Shown piece by piece: positions 13,751 to 18,406 of a DNA stretch of 18,406 nucleotides. Source of the stretch: Desulfoprunum sp. (lineage in GTDB: Bacteria; Desulfobacterota; Desulfobulbia; Desulfobulbales; Desulfocapsaceae); assembly GCA_030696435.1 (NCBI GenBank), contig JAUYSF010000362.1, positions 1 to 18,406 of the forward strand, in the 5' to 3' direction. Within the stretch, counting starts at the first letter, position 1, and each line of letters opens with the position of its first letter. Under the pieces are notes generated by a model, which was not told the origin of the DNA, searched no databases, and saw only the letters and a program-made list of their open reading frames with translations. The translations under genes and the position numbers were made by a program.

Positions 13751-15139
13751 TCAAACCTTTTTCTTTCCACCACCGGCCAGCTTGTGCGGATCGAGCAGAT
13801 GCTCCAGAGTGGTTCTGGGCAGCTCTGTTTCGTCAAGGGCGACATCGAGAATCGATCTGTTCTGCTGCACGGCGATCTTGGCCAGTTCAGCGGCCTTCAG
13901 ATAGCCGATGGCCGGACTCAGTGCTGTGACCAGGATGGGATTCAGCGACAGCTCCCGCTCACAGACTGCTCTGTTTACCTGCAGACCGTCGAGAGCCTGC
14001 TCGGCAAGTGATCTGGCGCTGCCTGCCAGGAGATCGATGGATTCCAGCAGGCTTGCGGCCGCGAGGGGCAGCATGGTGTTCAGCTGGAAACTGCCGGCTT
14101 GCCCGGCCAGGGTGATGACGGTATCGTTACCGATGACCTGGGCCGCCGCCATGCAAATGGCCTCGGGGATTACCGGGTTGACCTTGGCGGGCATGATGCT
14201 TGATCCCGGCTGCAGGGCCGGCAGGGTGATCTCGCCGATGCCGGCCAGGGGGCCGGAATTCATCCAGCGCAGGTCGTTGGCGATCTTGCTGAACACCACG
14301 GCAATGGTTTTGAGATGCCCGGAGATCTCAACCACGGTATCGAGGCTACTCAGACCTTTGAAAAAGGAGGGAGCCGAGGTACAGAGAAGACCCGTGATCT
14401 CAGCCAATCTGACCATAGCCTGCGCCGGAAAGTCCGGATGGCAGTTGATGCCGCTGCCTACCGCGGTGCCGCCCAAAGGCAGGCGGAGCAGGCGGGGCAA
14501 CGCGTCGCGGAGTCGCTCGCGGCACTCATCGATCTGTCCGGCCCAGGCCTCCATCTCATCCTGCAGATAGATAGGCAGGGCATCCATAAGGTGAGTCCGC
14601 CCGGTTTTGATTACGTCCCGGTACTCTTCACCTTTTCTCCGGATGGAGGCGGCGAGCCCGGCCAAAGCGGGATCGAGACTGTGGCTGATGGCCTTTGCCG
14701 CCGAGAGATGCAGGGCTGTCGGGATCACGTCGTTGCTGCTCTGACCAAGGTTGACATGGTCATTGGCTGAGAGGGTGACGCCTTTTTTGTAGGCGATGCC
14801 GCAGATGACCTCATTGATGTTCATATTGCTACTCGTGCCTGAGCCCGTCTGCAAAACCGGGACCGGGAATTGTTCTGAGTACTTACCCTCGGCAATTTCG
14901 CGGGCGGCATCTCTGATGGCCTCACCTCGCGTCTGGTCGAGCAGACCAAGCGCGGTGTTGGTCTCGGCGGCAGCCTGTTTGACCTCTGCCAGCGCTCGGA
15001 TAAAGGATGTTGGCAGTCGTTTATCAGAGATGGTGAAATTATCCACGGCTCGCTGGGTTTGGGGTCCGAAGAGGGCATCTGTGGGAATGTTTACGGCGCC
15101 CATGCTGTCGTGCTCTGTGCGATAGGTTTTCTCAGTCAT
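13751..15139 (-). CDS. fumC: class II fumarate hydratase
   Basis: A 462-aa enzyme for the reversible hydration of fumarate to L-malate in the cytoplasm. Superfamily landmarks: TGSGTSSNMNINEVI (98-112), GRTHLMDALP (180-189), and the catalytic loop GSSIMPAKVNPVIPE (312-326). The GRTH motif favours fumarase over aspartase, which usually has GRTQ, although the loop PAKVNPVIPE is also seen in aspartases; I rate fumarase about four to one. Length fits class II. I chose the ATG at 15139, with GAGG 6 bases upstream; a TTG at 15151 is less likely. Converges with the glycosyltransferase gene, leaving 87 bp with no strong terminator. A 38-bp inverted repeat lies at 15208-15245, in the promoter region. 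The last residues (GGGKKKV) form a basic tail. Confidence 0.88.
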   Translation of the reverse strand: MTEKTYRTEHDSMGAVNIPTDALFGPQTQRAVDNFTISDKRLPTSFIRALAEVKQAAAETNTALGLLDQTRGEAIRDAAREIAEGKYSEQFPVPVLQTGSGTSSNMNINEVICGIAYKKGVTLSANDHVNLGQSSNDVIPTALHLSAAKAISHSLDPALAGLAASIRRKGEEYRDVIKTGRTHLMDALPIYLQDEMEAWAGQIDECRERLRDALPRLLRLPLGGTAVGSGINCHPDFPAQAMVRLAEITGLLCTSAPSFFKGLSSLDTVVEISGHLKTIAVVFSKIANDLRWMNSGPLAGIGEITLPALQPGSSIMPAKVNPVIPEAICMAAAQVIGNDTVITLAGQAGSFQLNTMLPLAAASLLESIDLLAGSARSLAEQALDGLQVNRAVCERELSLNPILVTALSPAIGYLKAAELAKIAVQQNRSILDVALDETELPRTTLEHLLDPHKLAGGGKKKV

Positions 15140-15207
15140 GACGGACCTCAAGAGGGTGGAAGGACAAGGAGATTCCTGGTTGCTTACTCTGATGGTAAAA
15201 GTAATTC

Positions 15208-15245
15208 ATTATTGTGAGAAATTCTGCACATTTTCTCACAATAAT
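15208..15245. promoter_or_regulatory. long inverted repeat upstream of fumC (operator candidate)
   Basis: ATTATTGTGAGAAA (15208-15221) and TTTCTCACAATAAT (15232-15245) are perfect 14-bp inverted arms with a 10-bp spacer. The site ends about 70 bp before the fumarase start. The spacing is too wide for a CRP/FNR site; a dimer or dimer-of-dimers regulator is possible. No regulator gene lies next to it. Confidence 0.5.
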
Positions 15246-15337
15246 TGGCAGAAAATTCGGAAAACAACAGCCAGTATCCGGGCTCAGGTAATGAATCTGT
15301 CGGAAGATCTGAGAGATAGTTCAAGAAAAGGGAAGGG

Positions 15338-15367
15338 GAACGGCAGGTGATGGTTGACCTGCCGTTC
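15338..15367 (-). terminator. rho-independent-type terminator of the flavodoxin-fold gene
   Basis: GAACGGCAGGT (15338-15348) pairs perfectly with ACCTGCCGTTC (15357-15367) over an 8-nt loop. On the minus strand it starts 20 bp past the stop codon and is followed by a pyrimidine run, CCCCTTCCCTTTTCTT, which is an interrupted but T-rich tail. Confidence 0.7.
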
Positions 15368-15387
15368 GCAGAGGTTTATTGCGTCTA

Positions 15388-15951
15388 TCAGGCCTTGAAC
15401 ACCGGATTTTCTTTCAGTGCCTTGGTGGCCCTGGCGATATTGGAGCCGTGCAGTCGGGCGACACTCAGGGCCTCGTCGCTGACTCCGACGGGATTGAGGT
15501 TTTCATCTCCTGTTCTGCCGTAGGCTCCCCATTGCATGCCGCCTTTGGCGTACCCAGGGGTGTTTTTCGGCAGGGGGATCATAATCATTCCTAATTCGGC
15601 GATATTATTAAGCATGCTGAGCATGGTCAGCTCGGCCCCGCCGCCTGCCCCACCAAAGCCGCTGCCGGTGGCAAAGACGCCGGCCACCTTGCCGATGGCC
15701 AGATCCTGCATCCAGAGGCCCGAACAGACGGTATCGATGAGTTTTTTCAGCCGCCAGTCCATACCGCCCATATGAACGGGGCTGCCGAAGATGATGCCGT
15801 CGCTGGCGGTCATGTCATCGGCGACGACCTCTTCGGCCTTTTTCACCACAGCCTCGGTCCCCGGTACCAATGTAACTCCTTCGGCAACGGCATGGGCCAT
15901 TTTTTCGGTGTTGCCGTAATCACTTGCGTAAACAACGAGTATCTTTGCCAT
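15388..15951 (-). CDS. flavodoxin-fold NAD(P)H:quinone oxidoreductase (WrbA-like)
   Basis: A 187-aa cytoplasmic FMN protein. The phosphate-binding loop VYASDYGNTEKMAHAV (7-22) is canonical for flavodoxins; GSPVHMGGMDWRLKKLID (57-74) and FATGSGFGGAGGGAELTML (93-111) match the WrbA / type IV NAD(P)H:quinone oxidoreductase family. Such enzymes pass two electrons to quinones without releasing semiquinones, protecting against redox cycling; a pure electron-carrier role is the alternative. Ribosome binding site AAGGAGA precedes the ATG. It is a single-gene unit with a terminator at 15338-15367, lying 248 bp upstream of the fumarase start on the same strand and 189 bp downstream of the DGC gene. A near-palindrome at 16043-16060 sits in the likely promoter region. 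Confidence 0.87.
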   Translation of the reverse strand: MAKILVVYASDYGNTEKMAHAVAEGVTLVPGTEAVVKKAEEVVADDMTASDGIIFGSPVHMGGMDWRLKKLIDTVCSGLWMQDLAIGKVAGVFATGSGFGGAGGGAELTMLSMLNNIAELGMIMIPLPKNTPGYAKGGMQWGAYGRTGDENLNPVGVSDEALSVARLHGSNIARATKALKENPVFKA

Positions 15952-16042
15952 TGTATGTCTCCTTATGAAGGTTCACTGCACGTTCAGGTGGAAAGCCCTG
16001 CCTTGTCAAAATTGCGCTGGTATGAGCCCGCCTTTGGTCATA

Positions 16043-16060
16043 ATCTGTAAAATTTCAGAT
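16043..16060. promoter_or_regulatory. near-palindrome upstream of the flavodoxin-fold gene
   Basis: ATCTGTAAAATTTCAGAT pairs at 7 of 9 positions. An outer pair, CATAATC (starting near 16039) and GATTATG (ending near 16074), surrounds it. Position about 90-110 bp before the start codon suggests a regulatory site, but the regulator is unknown. Confidence 0.3.
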
Positions 16061-16140
16061 GGTTCTCGATTATGGTACCTGACACGCTAGATATGATTCG
16101 CCCTGTTGTCAAGGAGGAGAGAATGTGTGCTGTCGTGTGA

Positions 16141-16560
16141 TCAGATGCCGCACATGCAACCGCCGAGGCGGACGATGGGTTTTGCCTCGGTACAACAGGC
16201 CTGGATGGCATCTTTCACCAGTTGCAGGGCCTCGGGATCTGGAACCAAGTCAGCGGTTTTGACAAAGCCGAGGTCGGTGAGAATCAGGTGGTGTGTGCAT
16301 GCCAGGCCGTTTTTTTCCATGACGAGTCTGGCGCAACTTGTCTGACAGCCGTCAACGGCGATGATAATCCTGGCCTTCTGGGCCTCTGAGATAAAGGTAG
16401 CGAGTCCGGTAGCGATTCCGGCGAGGCAATACAGTTTGCCGAAACCCTCGCGAGTCAGTTCAACTCCTGCCATGTTGGTCAATTGCCCGACATTACTGGC
16501 CCCCGAGCAGGGCAGTATAATAATGTCGCTTGGGGCTATCGGGGTACAGGGAGGGGGCAT
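16141..16560 (-). CDS. DGC-domain putative metal-binding protein
   Basis: A 139-aa cysteine-rich protein of the DGC family (putative zinc-binding). The name-giving motif is clear (AVDGCQTSCA, with Asp70-Gly71-Cys72 and Cys76). Further Cys: 18 (LPCSGASNVGQ), 45 (LYCLAGIATG), 88, 122-123, and the C-terminal 135 and 137 (GGCMCGI). The spaced Cys residues suggest metal or Fe-S binding or a redox role; the family's biochemical function is not established to my knowledge. I chose the ATG at 16560, which has AAGGAA upstream; a GTG at 16596 would add 12 residues without a better site. It is preceded by a promoter-like pair at 16657-16685. Genes of this family often sit among anaerobic redox genes, as here. 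Confidence 0.85.
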   Translation of the reverse strand: MPPPCTPIAPSDIIILPCSGASNVGQLTNMAGVELTREGFGKLYCLAGIATGLATFISEAQKARIIIAVDGCQTSCARLVMEKNGLACTHHLILTDLGFVKTADLVPDPEALQLVKDAIQACCTEAKPIVRLGGCMCGI

Positions 16561-16656
16561 ATTCTTTCCTTCGCTTGTTTGCTGAAAAACGTCCACACGT
16601 GATCAGGTTGATACGAGCTCAAGTGCCTGCGGTTGGCGGTCTCTGGTCATACTGCG

Positions 16657-16685
16657 ATAGTGTGTTGCCTTGTCCGGCTTGTCAA
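16657..16685 (-). promoter_or_regulatory. promoter-like sequence for the DGC gene
   Basis: On the minus strand a consensus -35 box TTGACA (16685-16680) is followed after 17 bp by CACTAT (16662-16657), a weak -10. It lies about 100 bp before the DGC start codon. Confidence 0.4.
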
Positions 16686-16963
16686 GAGGAGGTGAACATT
16701 TTTGAGGTGTTCCGGGCTGGTCCTGCGTCAAGGCCTGGAGGCTGGCACGCTGTCGAAAAAGAACCGATGGCCTAGCCGATGCACAAAGATTCTTCTGGAT
16801 ATTGCCGGAGAATACACAGATAATAATCCGTATGGTGGCTGAGAAATGAGCCACAAGAGATGAGGTAACGAAGCCTCATCGACCTTCGACTTGACTATGT
16901 CAGTAAGCCCGTCATGCCGGATGACCTGTATCGCCAGCTCAATATCTGTTGCAGCGGGCGCTA

Positions 16964-17104
16964 GGAGTCTGTCGGGATGTAGAAATTTTTTCTCAGATCA
17001 AGGCATTTTCGAAGATTAAGCGCAGTCATATAGTTGATATTGCGAGCATTAATTTTCGAAAATAACGCAGAGATGGGGGAAAAGGGCATAATCCGACAGG
17101 CTCC
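16964..17104. mobile_element. 141-bp MITE-like element with terminal inverted repeats and TA flanks
   Basis: GGAGTCTGTCGG at the left end and CCGACAGGCTCC at the right end are inverted repeats (11 of 12), and each end is flanked by TA (16962-16963 and 17105-17106), as expected for a TA target duplication of IS630/Tc1-mariner type. The interior is AT-rich and itself nearly palindromic, with ATTTTCGAAGATTAAGCGCA opposed to TGCGAGCATTAATTTTCGAA. There is no ORF, so it would be non-autonomous. Confidence 0.65.
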
Positions 17105-17130
17105 TAGAGGTGTCAGCAGTCAGAGGACGA

Positions 17131-17508
17131 TCAGGCGGCTTTCCACAGGCCATGCAGGTTGCAGTAGGCCCGGGCGGATACCGTCGCGGCTTTGCAGGGG
17201 AAAAATGCGGCAGGCTTGTCTCCGGGTTTGAGAAATTCTCGGTAGACGGTACCCTCGACGATGAGTTCGATCCACTCGATGAAATGCTCGGCGGACATGG
17301 GGTGATCGACGGAACCGACATTGACCTGCCAGCCGCCATCTTTTTTGACCAGGACGGGGATATGTTTTTCCACGGCGGCATCGGTGGTGTTCTCTTTCAT
17401 TCTGGCCATCGGCTGGCCGCAACAGACCAGTTCTCCGGCGCCTCCGGTAAGGACTTCAACGATATTGCCACACACAGAGCATTTGTAGACTTCCATTTTC
17501 TCAGCCAT
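17131..17508 (-). CDS. dfx: desulfoferrodoxin (two-iron superoxide reductase)
   Basis: A 125-aa protein of the usual size. The N-terminal desulforedoxin-like centre has Cys10, Cys13 (YKCSVCGN) and the adjacent pair Cys29-Cys30 (LVCCGQPM). The catalytic centre has His49 (EKHIP, with the neighbouring Glu47 and Lys48), His69 and His75 ([15 protein letters not shown]), Cys116 and His119 (AYCNLHGLW). All iron ligands are present, so it should reduce superoxide to hydrogen peroxide without making oxygen, in the cytoplasm of an anaerobe. The ATG at 17508 has GGAGG upstream and matches the family start; the longer open frame to 17868 runs antisense into the next gene and is not used. It is divergent from the oxidoreductase gene across 135 bp, and a MITE-like element lies just past its 3' end. 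Confidence 0.95.
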   Translation of the reverse strand: MAEKMEVYKCSVCGNIVEVLTGGAGELVCCGQPMARMKENTTDAAVEKHIPVLVKKDGGWQVNVGSVDHPMSAEHFIEWIELIVEGTVYREFLKPGDKPAAFFPCKAATVSARAYCNLHGLWKAA

Positions 17509-17603
17509 AGTAGAACCCTCCAGAAAAGTGATTGTGAAATGTGAAAAACACGGAGACAGCATGCCTGACTTTTCCCCTGTGTTAGGAGAAAACATAATAC
17601 TGA

Positions 17604-17633
17604 TTACTATCTGCATTATAGAAAAGATGTCAA
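17604..17633 (-). promoter_or_regulatory. promoter-like sequence for desulfoferrodoxin
   Basis: On the minus strand a consensus TTGACA (17633-17628) is followed after 18 bp by TAGTAA (17609-17604), a weak -10. It lies about 95 bp before the desulfoferrodoxin start and overlaps the ribosome binding site of the divergent gene. Confidence 0.4.
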
Positions 17634-17643
17634 GGGAGTCATT

Positions 17644-18406
17644 TTGCGGAAACTCGTCCTGATTGGTGGCGGCCATGCTCACCTGCTGACCATCCGCAAT
17701 ATCCCTCGTTTTGTCGAACGGGGCTTTTGTGTGGAAGTGGTTGGCAGCTCGCCGTTTCATTACTACTCGGGGATGGGACCGGGCATGCTTGGCGGGACCT
17801 ACGGGCCGGCGGAAATCCGCTTTTCCAGCCAGGAAGATGTGGAACGGCAGGGCGGTCGCTTTATCCACGATACGGCGATAGCAATTGATGCTGATAAACG
17901 CCGGATCCTCCTGCAGTCCGGTGCATCCCTGGCCTACGACATCCTCTCCTGCAACTGCGGCAGTCAGGTCTCCGGCTTACGTTTTTCTGCCGATTCCGAC
18001 AGGGTCTTCATGGTCAAGCCGATTGAGAATCTCCTGAGTCTGCAGCAGAAAATAGTGCAGCGCGGGGGAGCGGAGACAGTGCATATCGCCATCATTGGCG
18101 GCGGGCCGTCAGCCGCCGAGATAGCCGGCAATATCCTGCAGTTGGCACGAACCAGGAGGCTGCAGGCCGTGCAGGTGGCGATATTTTCAAGGCACCGTTT
18201 TATGGGCCAATTCCCGTTGCGAACGCAAAGGTTATGCCAAGAATCTTTGGCCGGTCGTGGAGTGACATTCTTTGCCGGTCAGCAGGTGGAGGCAATCCGG
18301 GCTGGCGGGCTTGAAACCGGAGACGGCCATTTCTATCCAGCCGACCTGGTTTGTGTCGCCACGGGAGTACAGCCCTCGGGCCTGTTTGCCGACTCGGGTC
18401 TGCCGA
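17644..18406 (+). CDS. FAD/NAD(P)H-dependent oxidoreductase (NDH-2-like, SelD-associated type), truncated by window end
   Basis: The first 254 residues of a pyridine nucleotide-disulfide oxidoreductase fold. It opens with an FAD-binding strand and glycine loop ([12 protein letters not shown], residues 4-15), has a second Rossmann glycine motif [15 protein letters not shown] (148-162) for NAD(P)H, and the late FAD motif [13 protein letters not shown] (236-248). The GGGHAH start and [18 protein letters not shown] (36-53) are what I associate with the family that occurs alone or fused to the N-terminus of selenophosphate synthetase (SelD). No redox CxxC is seen in the visible part. The start is TTG at 17644, supported by AAGGGAG 5 bases before; no in-frame ATG or GTG fits better. 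The gene runs off the window, so a SelD fusion cannot be judged. Confidence 0.82.
   Translation, partial: MRKLVLIGGGHAHLLTIRNIPRFVERGFCVEVVGSSPFHYYSGMGPGMLGGTYGPAEIRFSSQEDVERQGGRFIHDTAIAIDADKRRILLQSGASLAYDILSCNCGSQVSGLRFSADSDRVFMVKPIENLLSLQQKIVQRGGAETVHIAIIGGGPSAAEIAGNILQLARTRRLQAVQVAIFSRHRFMGQFPLRTQRLCQESLAGRGVTFFAGQQVEAIRAGGLETGDGHFYPADLVCVATGVQPSGLFADSGLP

Larger units (their letters stand above)
16561..17130. other. gene-free region between DGC and desulfoferrodoxin genes
   Basis: About 570 bases without a convincing gene. It holds a promoter-like sequence for the DGC gene (16657-16685), about 270 bases (16690-16960) in which I see nothing identifiable, and the TA-flanked MITE-like element at 16964-17104, which ends 26 bp past the desulfoferrodoxin stop codon. 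A short plus-strand frame near 16530-16775 is not supported by codon use or homology that I recognise. Confidence 0.5.

Noticed and set aside
16111..16140. Strong ribosome binding site (AAGGAGGAGA) followed by ATG and a five-codon frame ending in TGA
   Set aside because: The peptide is too short to support and no plus-strand gene follows that it could lead. It is probably chance or the remnant of a lost gene start.
16530..16775. 81-codon plus-strand frame with a CPACQEE stretch
   Set aside because: It overlaps the DGC gene antisense, lacks a supported start and matches no family I recognise.
17509..17868. N-terminal extension of the desulfoferrodoxin reading frame to 245 residues
   Set aside because: The added part overlaps the oxidoreductase gene antisense. 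A proper ribosome binding site and the family's normal N-terminus lie at 17508.
1..18406. CRISPR array, prophage or integrated plasmid
   Set aside because: No regularly spaced repeats, no integrase, no phage structural genes and no replication genes were seen.

Overview
The window looks like a chromosomal piece of an anaerobic, sulfur-cycling bacterium of the Desulfobacterota (Desulfobulbales-like). This rests on gene content, not on a marker gene. The pointers are a two-centre desulfoferrodoxin (superoxide reductase), a SulP anion transporter, a DGC-domain putative metal-binding protein, a flavodoxin-fold reductase and an exported rhodanese. No rRNA, tRNA or CRISPR array was seen.

Layout. 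(1) 1-2300: a PAS-LuxR regulator (minus) and, facing away from it, a small membrane protein gene followed by an exported rhodanese gene (both plus). Then comes a gene-free stretch with the look of a structured RNA, possibly the 5' remnant of a group II intron. (2) 2302-9852: a seven-gene minus-strand cluster read in the order TetR regulator, SulP transporter with a long extra loop, cytidylate-kinase-like/BON/receiver fusion, Cache-domain histidine kinase, single-domain response regulator, histidine-kinase-like protein with a degenerate ATPase domain, and another single-domain response regulator. A sigma70-type promoter overlaps a perfect 18-bp palindrome just before the TetR gene. (3) 9962-13663: a MITE-like inverted-repeat element, a metallo-beta-lactamase-fold hydrolase and a three-module glycosyltransferase (GT2 + GtrA + GT39). 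(4) 13751-15951, minus: class II fumarase with a palindromic operator candidate upstream, and a flavodoxin-fold reductase with a terminator. (5) 16141-18406: a DGC-domain protein, a 141-bp TA-flanked MITE-like element, desulfoferrodoxin, and a divergent, truncated FAD/NAD(P)H oxidoreductase of the type often linked to SelD.

How the genes may work together. The 2.3-9.8 kb cluster is the most unusual part. Its three receivers resemble one another, its two H-box proteins share a distinctive segment, and it has no classical DNA-binding response regulator. It reads as a self-contained phosphorelay physically linked to an anion transporter and a nucleotide-kinase-like receiver protein, with the TetR protein as likely local transcriptional control. 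The relay order and the transported ion are inference. The right end groups proteins of redox and oxygen defence, but they are separate transcription units.
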